This document shows positions 1 through 12,964 of a stretch of 64,000 bases of DNA, one piece after another. Both the position numbers and the translations under genes were made by a program. The stretch lies in NCBI GenBank assembly GCA_010093515.1, contig MU001708.1, positions 108,754 through 172,753 on the forward strand, in the 5' to 3' direction. Numbering within the stretch: position 1 is the stretch's first letter; the number at the start of each line of letters is the position of its first letter. The DNA is from Lineolata rhizophorae. Taxonomy: Eukaryota > Ascomycota > Dothideomycetes > Lineolatales > Lineolataceae. Under the pieces are notes generated by a model that worked only from the letters and a program-made list of their open reading frames with translations, ran no database searches and was not told where the DNA came from.

Positions 1-3000
1 TCAGTCCCGTCGGGATCCTACGTGAAAAGGATGGACGGCGAGGAGAGGACGGAGTCTGCAGATATATCTGTCATTGCTGTGAGAGGTCCCGTACACGGTA
101 GCGACCTCGACTGGGTCCTTGGGTTCTACGCATCCCCTTAAAAGCCTTTCCCCCTGCCTCCTTTTTCCTTGCCACCCCTTTCACAAACCCACGGCTGCCT
201 GTCACTATGCTGTTATTTTTATTTAAACCCTGTTCCTCCTTCCCCGACGACGACGGTTCTAACCCTAGCAGAACAAGGCTGTGGGGTGAGGGTCGGACTG
301 GCAAATCGGGTTGGGGTTGTCATTACTCTAACTTCTAGAAGGAAATGGAAGGGGGCCAGGGATTTGGGGGGGCGGGGGGGGGGTTGTTTAGGTGGGGTTG
401 TAGGAGACGAACTTCTTTGGGACTTTGGGAACTTGGGACTCGAACTCGAAATGAAGACGGCTTGATTCACGGGAGATGTAGGATGGCGTGGAGAAATTTC
501 CAAGCGGCGTTTTTGTTTGCGAAACGCCCGGTACTGTTTTTAAATTTTGGTTTTTTTTTTGGAAGGGGGAGGGGGGAGAAAATCGGGGGGCCTTTTTTCT
601 ATTGGTTTTTGCAGACTTCTAGTTTTTCCTTTTTCCTTTTTTTTTTCTGTTTTTTGTTAGCTGTTTTTGTTTTTAGTTGGTGTGCTTGTACTTTCTTCCC
701 CCTTTCATTTTTCATCTGTCTTGCCACTAGGGTCTAAATCCTTTCTGTAGCGGGGAGAGGTTGTTCGGTCCAGATCTGTCTTTCTGCATGCACGCCCTTT
801 GTAGCTTGGGGTGTGTTGTATTGAGAAGTTGAGCGTGCGGTTCTTGCTTGATTCATCCGAGTCGGATTAGGTCAATTTCATGTCCATTGAAAGAAAAGAT
901 TCTGAAAGTCAACCGAAGGAACCAACCAATCCCAAAAAAGCAGTCGAAGTCTCTCGCAAGCTTTCCCCCGATGTCAGAAAGGCCGTTTTCTCTCTACTGC
1001 TCACTACCTACCTACTTACGACATGTTCGGCCGTTTACCCTCCTTCCCTTGCACTAAAAAAGACTTCACGCCCCATGGCACCATGATGGTTTGCGACCAC
1101 CTAGTGTATATTATCTCCGCGCTCTCCTTCCTATTCCTAGCTTCCGACCGTGTCCGATTGTTCCTTCCTGGGGTGGTTGTGCATTGGTGGATGGGCTTGA
1201 TATTTCTCTTTTTATCCCCCCTCCCCCCCCCACCTGCTTCTCGCTTTGCCATTTCTGGTGGTTTTATGTACAGCTGGAGCGCAATTCGGCCGTACAGGTT
1301 TTGCCCGCTTTTCTCCATTTGTCCCCCCTTCTTGCCCTTTCCACGTCACACAGTTCACGTTCGTAAGTGCTTGTGTCCTCCGACCTGGGCTTCCTTATCC
1401 CCCATTTCTTCCCTGACTTTTTCTCCTTGTGCCTTTTCTTTTTCTTCTGGCTTCTGGTTTTGCTCCGTGTCAAAGTATTTTTTCCTTTTCCTTCTCTTTT
1501 TTTCTATTCAGGGGTCTGATACCTACTTTATACCGGTTTGGATTTTTTTTTTCGTGTTACGTGCGTCTTGTGCGTCTTGTGTCCGAGAAAGTTTCCGAGA
1601 TCGACTAAATTAAGGCTCCCCCTTTTTTTTTTTCTTTCTTTAATTTACAGTCAAGAAAACATGCTCCGTCCCGCCCCGTGCTTGTGCCGCCGTGTTTAGT
1701 TCCTCCGTGCGTGAATCTGCCTCCCCGCCCCAGCGGACGCGTGACAGCTCCTCTGAAACGAACGACCGCGAGAGAACCGCGTACGAGCAATGGCAGCGCG
1801 TTCTAGTGGGCGCCCGCCCGCTCGAATGGATCGCCGAGACGAGCCCCCGAGTCGAGAGACGCCGCGTCGTATGTAGGTGAGCAGGTCGAGCGGCGTGGCC
1901 GCCGCCGCTCCTCGGCGACTGGGCGCACCGGCCAGAACGTGCGCGGGCTGCGGCTGGCCGCTCTGGCGTCCGAGGCGCGAGGTGTGGCTAGGAGATTTTC
2001 CCCCCGCGTGCGAGGCTCGGGCTGTCGGTGGCGTGGGAGGGAGCGAGTTGGGGAGAGGGAAGACGTGTGCGGTTCCCGCGCTCCGTCGTTTCGCGCGCGC
2101 GCGCGCGGTGCTTGAGCTGCGGTTGCTTGCGCGCGCTCTGCTGTTTAGGCCCTCGTTGGGGTGGTCTGATGGCTCGGTTTGGTGCTGCGGGCTCGGGACG
2201 GCGTCCTGCGTCGGTGAGGGTGGGGGCGGCGGTTTTTGAGAGGTTGGTGCGGTTGTGGAGTTTCAACTTTCATTCTTTTTTTTTTTTTTGTTTTGGTTCG
2301 GCATTTTTACTGCCAGCTTGTGCGTAGGAGATGGCTTGTCCACCTCGAGTGCTTCAATCTTTCTATTCGTTTTTTTTTTGATTTTCTTCCCCAATTTATT
2401 TCACTTCAATCTTTCACTACCTAGGGAGACGAAAGTCCCCGGCGCACTTTCCTCTGATAAGTGTCCCTTTGGCCATCATGGCCGCCGTCTCTGCCTCGTC
2501 CTAGCCCCGCTCCCTCTACGCCTCTCCCTGGCAGCCGCTCTCCTCCGCCTCCGCTGCCGTCGAACCCGCCTCCGGCTGCCGCAATTGCCGGCACGGCGGC
2601 GGACAGCGCGGACGCGTGCGCCGAAGAGGCTGGGAAACACACGTAGATGGTGGCCGGTGGGAAAGAGAAGGTCGAGCTGCAGTGAGGTGAGGCAGGGTGG
2701 TGGTGGGGTCTGGCGACGTGGTGCCTGGGTGCGGGGGAGGGGCATCCCGGCCACAGCTCCGGCGGATGTGCGGCGGCGCATGAAGCGGCGGCGACTGGCA
2801 GCGTGGTCTGGCAGGGGTGGCGGTGGCCAGGCGACTGATTGACCGCCTGGGAAGCCGCCCTAGGTACCTACCTAGTCTGGAACTTGGAGTTCGCACTATA
2901 AGAGCGCTTTATCATACGAAGCTTCGCGATTGAAATGATTTGGTTCGGGTGGACATGCCTCCCGAATCGGTGGGCTTTGGTTAGGAATGCGGTCGGAGGT

Positions 3001-6000
3001 GAGGGAGTGTGCGAGGCAGAACCGAGGTGAAGCAAAGCTTAGTTGATTGCCTGGTTGGGAAGGTTGAGTGGATCCGGGCGTGCTTAGAGTAACATGACCA
3101 GGGAAACGGAGTGCTCAATATATGTGGGATATACGTGAGCACAGTAAGATACTACCCAAGTTCCATCCTCAGTGCCCATATGCCGAACCACTCGAGTGAC
3201 TTGCGGAAACGCGGAGTGGCATGGATCAAGGAATGCAGGACCTCTTCAGCTCGTCGGGGAATTTACAAATCTTCCACTTATGCAAGAAAATCAAGCAAAT
3301 GCGAAGCGGAGTAACATGTACGATTGGGCAGCGATAGGCGAAGGTTGCCCATCAATGCAAAAAGTCGGAGAATTGATCGCTCGCATTGTGACTCTCCATC
3401 GGTCGAGAAGCAGGCGTAGGCGAGAGCTAGACAGCTAAGGGAAGGGATCCCTCCTCCCACATGAAACTGCAGCCTATCTTATCTTCAAGTCGCGTGGTGC
3501 AGAAAACTTTTGAATCAGTTGATCAATGCGAATAGGCCGAAGATGGCTTGCTTTCGCAGGTATATTGGGAGGTCACTTTGGTTGATAGGAGGCCGAGCGA
3601 GCTAGTTAATCGAGGCAGGCTCACGGACATCGGACTAGGATATATACCTCTACACGCTGGACTATAGCACTAGTCTGCGGCGCGTACGCATATTGAGTAG
3701 TCGGTTGGTCCGGTACAGGATAGACAAGTAGCTGGTTCCCTTCTTGGGCATCTCGATGCGTCGTGCCCTTTTGGTCGCGGTCATTTATGATTATTTATAT
3801 TGCCCCGTTGCCCGATTCGGCCGCCAATTGGGGCCGCTTGTCGCCCGTTGCGGCGTCCAACCTCGCGCTCGACGTACTCCAGCCAACAGCTAGAGTGGGT
3901 GGCACACCTCACTTACGCAGTGCTCTCTCCGCCCATGCCGTCGTCCCGGCCAGCGTCCCGTGCCCCAGCGCGTCGACCACCATCGTCGTCAATGCAGGAC
4001 CCGGCCGGTCCGTGCCAGCAGCCTGGCTCGGCCAACCAACCGGCGGCGCGATGCGGCCAGGCCAACGCGGCAAATCAACGTGCGACCGCCAGCAAAGGCC
4101 CCGGCCCCAGCCTGTCCCACCGGCCAGCAATCCCTTTTCCCACCTCGAGCCTGTCGCAGCGGCAACCGGACGAGACGCACGGCATTAACGGCCGGGCGCA
4201 ACCGTTGCTTTGCGTCCTCCGGCAGGACGAGCCGGCTCGCGGCGTCCGCGCGCGGCGCACAGTCTCTCCGCCCACGGATCGTCGGTCTGCTCCGTTCAGA
4301 AATTGGCCTTTTGGCCCTTCAACTCCGGGCGGGCGCGCCCTTTGGCGACGCGGCCGTGTCAGTTGGCGAGAGGGGAGGACGCGGACACGGGGGGAGAGAC
4401 GATGACGCGTTTTGCGGCACGGCACGGACGCTGCTGCGCGCTGCAGGTCTGCAACACCGACGGCGGAGCGAGAGCCGCCGGCGGGAAATGATGATGGGCC
4501 GCTCATCTTCGCCATCGTCACCGTCGCCCTCGCCCGTCCTACGTACGTTTTCATCGGCCGCTCGGTCGACTCGTCCGACCGGACTTCGTATTGCTGAACC
4601 CTGATGCGTATGTACGTCGGTAAAATGGGCCTAAGTACGGAGTAGCCATCTACCTACATACGGAACCTGCGGGGATTCAACCTGCGCGACAGCCCGGTTT
4701 TCGAGCGACGCTGCGCGGATTCCAGCCAGGTTTTCGGCCCTGTCCGCACTTTACCGCCTGCACCGGCGCGCGCGCGCCTCCTTGCTTTTGCCTGCTGGGT
4801 ACCTTAGCTACATACCTACTACCATGCCTACTACGTACTCTACACACTCCGTAGGTACGTACTCCGTACTACGACAGCTACGCGACGACTGAAGCCGATG
4901 GCGGGGCGCGCTGTGGCTCTGCGCGGTGGCTGGAGATTGCGATCCTCGATCGACGATCAACCCGGGAGCCAATCAGACCGCCCGGCCGTCGCTCTTGCGA
5001 GCCTCGTGCCACGCGGCGGGCTGTGGCGGGTGGTGGTGGTGGTGGTGGTTGTGGTCGCCGTCGTCGGTCAGCCACTGCCGCCCACTCCCGCATCCCATCC
5101 CTGGCAATCCCGGCCAGCAATCATCGCGGGGGCGACGGTCTGAAACGCGCGTGAAGCTTGGACTGCGCCGAACCGGCGCCGGCTCTCTTCTGCCTCTCCC
5201 AGCCCCTCCCCATCCCCCGCCGCCGCCCTTTTCCTTGTTTACCGAGGGCGGACTATGGCCGCAGAAAGGAAAGACCATGGCCGCTGGGCCACGCGCGAGT
5301 TCCCAGCCTGGCTCCATCCCTGTCCCGGCGCTCGGCAGACGGCCGGCCTGCAGCTGCAATTCCCGCTCTCGTCGCCCGTTGCCGCCTGGACGGCGTTGGT
5401 TGTTGTGGCCCTTGTTGGACGCGCCTCGTGCGACAAACCGGTCCCATGGAGAGGGCCAATTACGGCCCAGGAAGGAGGAGGAGGGAGATCCCAAAGCCCG
5501 GCAACCAACCTGCCCAGGCCGCTCTCGCTTGCATCGCCTGGGCCGCCGCTTGCGTGTGCTGGCGGGCCCGGAAAGCCGCCTGATAATGTACATGTCCATG
5601 CGGGAGAAAGCGCCGGTTCCTAGCCAGTCCCGCCAGTGACGAAGAGGGGGCCGGTGTGGAGTAGCAAAAGCTCCCAGCTTTGCTCTTTCTTTCCTTCACT
5701 TTAACCTCACTCACCTACCCTTCCCGAAGCTCAAGCTAATCTGTCCCCTACTGACCCGCCATCTCGTGTGCATTGAGGTCCTAATTGCGCCCCTTCTTCA
5801 ACCTCGAACAGTGCTTCCTTCCGTCTCGCTATATACTTCTTGCCCTATCGAGGCCACCCCGGTCCTCCCGCCTTTCGCTCATATTAACCTCGTGCACAAT
5901 CCAAACCCCCGGTCCTCGGCGTCCGCGGCCGAGCTCCAAGCAAATAGATCGTTATCGTTTCAGTCGCCCTCAGTGATATTGTTCACTTCCGAACCGCTCG

Positions 6001-6321
6001 TGCCCGAGGGACGGCCCCAGCTCCCCCACCGAGACTATGTTCTTATAGCTCTCCGGAGAGCTAGCTAAACAGCTCCATTCCCCCCTTTCTGTTTGGACGC
6101 CGGAGATATTTCCTACCCCTCATCTCCGACCCTTTCTCTCATATCTCCTTCTTGCCGTTCCCATCCTATTGGAGGCTTCCCTAGCTTTCCTAGCCAACCC
6201 CAGCCCTCTACTCCGGGCACCGCTGCTTCAACCAAGTTAGCTAGGCGTTCCCTAGCTAATCACTCAGCGGATCGTCTCTTCTCACCATCACTTCCCGTCG
6301 TAAACCCGCCTATTATTCACC
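1..6321. other. Gene-free spacer upstream of the first gene
   Basis: I see no open frame here with a recognisable protein, and all frames are short and low-complexity. Visible structure: a G-rich run near 365-383, T tracts near 550-560, 1621-1634 and 2277-2290, an alternating CG run at about 2092-2107, and a GC-rich stretch from about 3.8 to 5.7 kb. A polypyrimidine tract ending in CAG near 1650 looks like a splice acceptor but I found no coding exon next to it. The last several hundred bases before 6322 are pyrimidine-rich, as fungal leaders often are, and probably hold the promoter and 5' UTR of the next gene. No tRNA or 5S rRNA was recognised. Confidence 0.6.
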
Positions 6322-9300
6322 ATGGGTAACGTCCAGTCCGGCGAGCTCGTCCCCCGCGAGTCCCACCGCCTCTCTAAGCCCAAAACCAATACCAACGGTT
6401 TCGGCTCCCGCCCCGAAGACACCTCCCCTATCGACTCCATCACCACCTCCACTTCCTCCTCTTCCTCACCAGCCACAGAGGATCTCGTCGTCCGCTCACT
6501 GAGCGGCGACGTCCGCTCGCGCCAGGACGCCCGCGAGCAGCTGCGTCGCCGCCTCTTCGGGCAGGACACCGCGTCCTCGCCCGGCGGCGTCGAGGATGTC
6601 CCGCCGGAGGATGGCGAGCTCGACGACCGCCTCAGCGAGCTGGCGTCGAGAGTCAGGGAGCGGTTGGCGTTGGTAGGGCTGTCGAGGTCGGCGTCGTCCG
6701 TAGGCGCGAGTGTGCCTGGGGCGTGGGTCTCGGCGACGATGCTGGGCGCGGCTGGGGAGTCGAAGACGTCCTTGGTGACGGGTAGTGGTAATGGTGTTGG
6801 TCAGCAGCAGCAGCAACTAGGAGGAGAGGCCGGCCAGGCGGTCGATTTGGAGGGGCTGATTGCAGTTATTCGTGAGCTGAGGAAGACGGCGTCGCCGGAG
6901 GATCTGGCCGCATTATGTATGTTTTCTTGTCTTTTGCCATGGGAGCGCTCATTCATCACCGTTAGCATAGACACTTACCATCATTGCCCACAGACAAAGC
7001 GCTTTCCCAAGCCGGCGGTGTCGGAGTCGCACAACCAACTACTCTAGGAGACGGCGCCACCAAAGCCGGCCCCTCCTCCAAGCTCATCCGTCGCCGCTCG
7101 CTCGCCATCCCCGGCCTCGCCACGCGCGGCACCCCGCACGGCGCCCTGCGCCGTCCCGTCGCCTCCACCTCGTCAGACTCGCTCTACCAGCAAAGCCAAG
7201 CGCACACCTGGCGCGCGGCCGCCGCCCCTACCGGCGCCGAGCCGCACCCGCAACAGCCACGGCAACGGCAGCAGCAGCAGCAGCAAGACCACGCGCCGGA
7301 GGAGGCGTTCTCGCAGCCGCCGCCCCCTCCCCTGACTCGGCTGCTCAGCTTCGACGGCGGCGCCGCCGCCGACTCGTCGAGCGAGCGCGCCCAAACGCCC
7401 GCCGAGATGGTGGCGCACTACTCGCACCTGGGCGCGCTCAAGCCGGGCACGCTCGTCGTGACGAACGGCTCGGCGACGCCGGACCCGAGCATCCGCGAGG
7501 GCGCCATGACGCCGGTGCGCCCGTCGACGGCGACGGCGGGGGCGAGGCCGGGCGCCGGGGACGACTATTTCGGCGCGGGGAGGAAAGGCCCGGAGGACAA
7601 GCCGTTGCCGGCGACGCCGGGGGAGAAGGCGGCCCCGAGGAGGGGCCGGTGGGATGCGAGGGGCGTTGTGGCGAGGATGAGGAGCGTGGCGAGGGGGGTG
7701 GGCGAGGTGGAGCGCGAGAGCGATGGCGGGGAGCGGCCGCGGCGGGATCGGCAGCAGCAGCAGGAGGAGCAGCAGCAGGAGCAGCAGCAGCAGCAGTCGA
7801 GGAGGGCGGCGTCGATCGCCAATTCGTACATTGCGGAGTTGCCCGCTAGTCCTTTCGGGGGCGAGGAGGGTGACAAAGGCAACTCGAAGGCGGACGAACC
7901 AAGGCCTTTCTCGAAGCAGGAGGTCAGGCTCAGTTTGGTGACCGACGAGACGATTACGTTCCGCGAGGAGGCGATTCGTATCTTGGAGAAGACGCTGTTT
8001 GGCGACAATGACTCTTTGTATCGCCAATTGGTCGAGTCGCCCTCGTCGATCACGAGCTCGGAGAGGTCGAATTCAACGGGCCGTCGTCCGACCAAGAAGA
8101 AGACGGATTCGGGGTACTCGTCATTATCGAGCCTCAACGGGTTGTATGAGGCGCAGGAACCTGAGAACAAGCACCAGCCTTCTCGGATCCCGGAAAACGG
8201 GCCGATGCCCCCGGAGAAAGATTCAGAGGACGAGAAGGACTCCTCGGATGCGAGGAGCCTTTACACGTTCGCGGAGATGCTAGCTGTTCTGAACTCGGGC
8301 CCGGAGAAAGAAGAGAAGCCCTCAGAAGAGCTCGTCGAAGGGAAGGATGAAGAGCCTCTATTCAGAACGTCGCGGTTTAGCGTGTTGCGGCCTAGGCCGT
8401 CCGTCTCGTCTGCGAAGCGCCTGCACAGACAGAGCATGCCGGTGATCGCGTACGACCCGAGCCCGGTCTCGCCGCGGTCCGCGAAGAGCATCCCGCTCAA
8501 TTCCCGGCCGCAACAGAAGAGGCTTCAGAAGACGCGGCCGGAGTCGTCGCACGAGCCGGTGGTCCAACGGAGCAGGCCTATTCGAGCCGGCAGCATCCCG
8601 CATATCCCGCTCGACATCATTTCTAATTTCGCACACCGCCTTAACAGGACGCCTGATATGGGGCACCTAGAACGGACGTTCCCGCCGACGGGCAAAGTAG
8701 ACGGCGAAGGTAGTGATGACGAGGAATTCGGTCATGGCAACTCTTGCGGCATCCAGCTTCGCTTCCCGACCCCTGCGGCGAACAAGTCTGAGTCCGCCAA
8801 TGCAGACTCGGAGACTAGTGAGAAGCCGGTAGAGAAGCCGTCTACGCCTCCTTCTCAGCGCGCTTTCCGCACGCACAGGAAAGCGGCCAGTATCTCGGTC
8901 CTGCGCCGGCGGAATCAAAACCGCGACAGCATCTCGCTGGCCAGCATGCCGGACTCGGAACCCTCGACTACGAGCCAGAAGAAGAAGAACAAGCAAGACG
9001 ACCACGACCCCAGCAACGAGCCCATCATTGCCGACTTCGGCACTGTCGCACAGTCGCTCGGCACGTCGCCCTACGACATCGCCCTGCATCCGGCCTCGCG
9101 CGGCGGCTTCAACCGCGGCTCGGGAGGAGGCACGACCAGGAGGAGGCCGTCCGCTACGCGCCAGCACCCGCACCAGCTCACAACCTACTCGTCGGCCTCA
9201 TCGGCTTCGTCGGCGACCTCGCGCCCCCACTCGCTCAGCACGATGGACGACGCCACAGCCGCCGAGTTCGCTCGCCTGCGCAGCCGCGACATCGCGTCGC

Positions 9301-10217
9301 GGCAAGCCTCGCTGCAGTCGCGCTCGCGCCTGTCCGCGGAACCCCTCCCCATCATCCAGCCGCTTCGCCCGCAGAAGTCCATGAGCAGCATCCGTCCGGG
9401 AACGGGCTCCGCCGCCTCGGCTGCGGTCCCCGAACCCCTCCGCCCGCAGAGGTCCATGAGCAGCATCTACAGCACGGCCACCACCACCACCACCAGCGGC
9501 GGCGGTGCTGGCTCCGGCGCCCTCGCCATCCCTTACCCGGGCCCAACGCCGGGCCCGCGCCCCCGCACCGCGCACGACCACCACTTCGCCGAGCGCGGCG
9601 AGGCCCGCAGCCTCCGCCGGCGCCCCAGCCGGGAAACGGCCGCCTCGGCCGCGCCCGCGCCCAGCCGTCCGCACACCATGTACGTGGACGCGCCGCCCGT
9701 GCCGCCGCTGCCGGAGCGGCGCCGCGGCGGGGCCGCTGGCAACAGCGACGGCGCGCTGCGCGCCAGCACCGGCACCGGCACCGGGTACGTGGACGAGCGG
9801 CGCCGCGAGGCTGGCCAGCTGCAGGGCCCGACGCTGCCGCGCAGGGGGAGCGCCGTGGGGCTCCAGCAGCAGCAGCCGCGCCAACAGCGCAAGCCGTCCG
9901 TGCCGGACGTCGTGGTGTCGGCGGCGGCGCACCCGCGGCCCGCTGCGGGCGCGACGAGGCCGGTCTACCGGCACAGGAAGTCGAGCAGCGAGGGGCTGTT
10001 GGCGCCGACGACGACGACGGCGGCGGCGACAGTGGGCCCGGCTAGGGCGGATGGCGGTGGTGGCGCCAGCGTGACGGGCGCGGAGAGGCCCCCGATTCCG
10101 CCCAGGAGCCCGAGTAGGGAGGCGTTGAGGGCGCGGTATGGGACGTATGAGAGGCGTGGGGGGCTCGTCGCAGCGGCCGGGTCGGCGCGCCGGATGCGCG
10201 GTGTGGGGGGGACGTAG
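6322..10217 (+). CDS. Large disordered fungal protein, predicted N-myristoylated
   Basis: Two exons, 6322-6916 and 6994-10217. The 77-nt intron has donor GTATGT and acceptor CAG and keeps frame, giving about 1272 residues. I do not recognise a catalytic domain. The start MGNVQSGE, with Gly2 and Ser6, fits an N-myristoylation signal, so membrane attachment is an inference. A short segment near residues 180-205 (VDLEGLIAVIRELRKTAS, then DLAALYKALSQ across the junction) looks like a folded helix. The rest is Ser/Pro/Arg/Gln-rich, with poly-Gln near residues 155-160 and in two places within 7270-7800. Around 9358-9465 a motif of the form LRPQ(K/R)SMSSI occurs twice. The start was chosen because it is the first Met and fits the myristoylation consensus. 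Long antisense frames over this gene are composition artefacts. It could be a cell-end or signalling scaffold, but nothing in the sequence proves that. Confidence 0.8.
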
Positions 10218-12964
10218 GTGGTGCTGCAGGGGAGAGCTGCGGTTGGGGGTGGAGTGGTGAGGGTGAGGGTTGTGAAAGGGTCCGCGGGTTGCCGGATGGG
10301 GGAGGTGGATCCGAGGTGGGTGAGATCGCATATGATCTGATCTGGGATGATCTGGAGAAAACCGGCTCGGTTTGCTATCTATCTTTATCTGTCGGTCTTT
10401 TATGCGTCGAAAAATTTTCTTCTTTGTGTCTGTTGGCTTTTTCTTTTGTGCTTCTGTTTCGCGGCTGCATTTACGCGGCCTATTGCTCACCCAACCCAGC
10501 CGGGTCGACGGTCTGGACCTTCCATCGCTTTGAGAGCTTTTCGTTGTTTTCGAATCCGAATGATGTCGTTCGGGATTTGGAATCTATGTCCTTGATTGTT
10601 TTCTTTTGTCTTGAAAAGATATTGAGCTTTTTCTTATACCCAGTATATCCCACACGGGTTGGTGCACATTCGCTTGGAAAGCTTTTCACTTCGGTTCGGA
10701 ACATAAAGATTACGCACGACGCCATCGACTCTTTCCTTGACTGTTCTGATATACCCCTAAACACTGGATTGCATTTTGCTTTTGAAGGGGGAATTGGCGA
10801 CATGGATTTCCTTGGCATTTCAAAGTCACACATACACACAGATGACTGGACTAGCGTAGCATGCTCAGAACGATGAGATGCGTTGAACTTTTCCTTTGTT
10901 ATACATGCGCGATGCTTGGCTACGGTATACGGATGTCGTCAAGCTGGTTAATGTACGGGGTGACCAAGCACCTCGAGAACGAGAATGGATTGAGTGGGTT
11001 CGAGAACCCCGTAATGGCTGACGCGAGTGGGTTTCGCTCCATACTCTCCAGTAATGTAGTAATGATACGACTTGGAAACGCAAGACCGATGCGTCGGGTA
11101 CAGAAATTTCGGAACGCTTCCGTCAATCTTCTATACTCCTGCAGCTTCATGATTCCCGTCTCCACTTATTCGGGAAATTACAATAACGCTGAGTGCTTGG
11201 GTTTCTTGGCCTGGTACCTACATCGGGGCGCACGGCAACCCGCATACCACGTACGTGAACGCGGACCGAACAAGCAGGTCCATCCGGATCACAGATGCCC
11301 AGTCCAGGCGCCATCTAGGCGGGAGTCTAGGCGCTGCAGCACTGCACCACCTCACCATGGCATCAGCCGGGCCTCACAGGCCCGGAGTTTCCAGAACCTG
11401 CGAGAGGTGCGTGCGAAGTAGTACGCGCACGACCTGCCTACCGGTACAGGTGGAGTATCACGTCCTACGTAGGTAGATTGCCACTAAGCGTCCGGCACCA
11501 TTCCGGCATGGCCCGAGGTGTTTTGCGCCGGCCGCGCGGCATGTGCAGTAGCGTCCATCAGACGTTGGGCGATCCGTGGGGAGGTGCGGAGGACTGTCAC
11601 TTGGATGTTTTTGGTCGGGCGTGGCAGGGGTGCACGAAGTACCTTGCGAGTTGGACGAACGTGGCAGCCTTACTGTCGGGCAGTGGTTTGATGCGGGGAC
11701 TCTACCTAGAACGCTACCTGGAAGGCTCAGAACGATACGAAGGACTACGGTACGTGGCAAGCACCGTACTACGGACTATGTACTCCGGCGCACCGTTGCT
11801 GGACGGCCAGGTTCCGGGGAGAAGAAGTCCGTAATGGGGCGCAGGGACGGCCAGGTTATTATTATTAGGCGAGACCGTTTCACGACAGACGTCGCGCATT
11901 TCGTCATGTTGGTCAGGGGGCTTGGGGCAGTGACGTTCTGGGGCCGAAATCCAGGTGCAATCCTGCGGTCCCGGATCCAGCAAGCAAACAGGCTCCATCC
12001 CATCGGCCCCGCTGTGAGATGTAGCCATTCGGCTCAGGATTTCCCGGGGCCCGCTATTACCCCTGCGAGGCGTGCGGATCCTGAAAGAAACCTGCTTGGC
12101 TTTCGGAACGTGCCAGCCCTGCCCGCAGCAGCCCGACGATTCACTTCTCGGATGGTGGCTCAGTCTGCACCGAGCATCTGCTATACGGGACTTGCACTCC
12201 GTACTTACTTGGGTAGATACGCCAGAGGGCTTGGTTATCAGCTGAGCTCAGTTGTCCCCTTTTCGTTTCCTTCGAGTCGTTCCCTTCTTGCGAGGGACCG
12301 ACGACGCGCAAGATCATCTGAGGAAGGCTGATAAAAGGGAGCGCGGTCCCGGGCGCCGGTCCAGTCTTAAAAGCCGGGCACCGCCAACGGGGGGGGCATC
12401 TCAAGAAGACCCAAGAACGTGCGGCCAAGGCCACGTTGGAAGTTGTCAATCCCGGAGCGGACCGCCCAACCGGCGACGGTAGCGCGTGGAAAGCGCGAGG
12501 TTAAAGCCCCCGGACCCCTGGCAGGTGCCATGCTGTCGGTGACGTGAGGGCGAGGTCAAATTGTCGAAAGCGTCGCGAAAGCCTTCGAAGCTTCGAGCTT
12601 GCATTTCACGTCGACCAGCCCCACCACCACCACCACCTCCACCACCACGCGCCCGCCCCTTCGCCCCTGCGCTCTACCTGCACGCGCGGCCGACCCGCCC
12701 AGTCATCGGCCGCCGACCTCCATTCCTTTCCTTCGCTTTCGCCGCTCTGAGCGACAGAAAAGCGCCAACGCCCTGGCCGGCGACTCCCAGCATCACCACC
12801 AAGCCTGCGGGTTCCTCTTGCTCTCCTCCGCTCGTCGACTCCGAGTTTGAGGTTCTATCTCGCGCAGACGCATTGCGAGCGAGGTCTGCACCGCCACAGT
12901 ACACGGGGACTCGAGCTATCGGTGCTACGGCCGCAGAGCTCCGGCTCTGCTCAAACAAACCACG
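10218..12964. other. Intergenic region between disordered-protein gene and trehalose gene
   Basis: No supported gene. The first part is T-rich and probably the 3' UTR of the upstream gene. From about 11.2 kb there are many short palindromic CTACGTAG/GTACGTAC-like words, and an ACTCCGTACT word lies at 12196-12205. The last 600 bases are CA/CCA-rich and should contain the trehalose gene promoter. Confidence 0.6.
12515..12668 (+). promoter_or_regulatory. Three CCCCT (STRE-like) words upstream of the trehalose gene
   Basis: CCCCT occurs at 12515-12519, 12656-12660 and 12664-12668, about 300-450 bases before the proposed start codon. In yeast, CCCCT/AGGGG is the stress response element bound by Msn2/4-type factors and is common before trehalose genes. 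The word is only five bases and the region is C-rich, so chance occurrence is quite possible. Confidence 0.25.

Noticed and set aside
7173-8027. 284-codon minus-strand frame with Leu and Arg runs
   Set aside because: Direct reverse reading of CAG/GCG-type repeats in the + strand gene.
9198-10490. 430-codon open frame on the minus strand over the first gene
   Set aside because: It is Arg/Pro/Ala-rich, has no conserved motif and mirrors the GC-rich low-complexity coding sequence of the + strand; a composition shadow.
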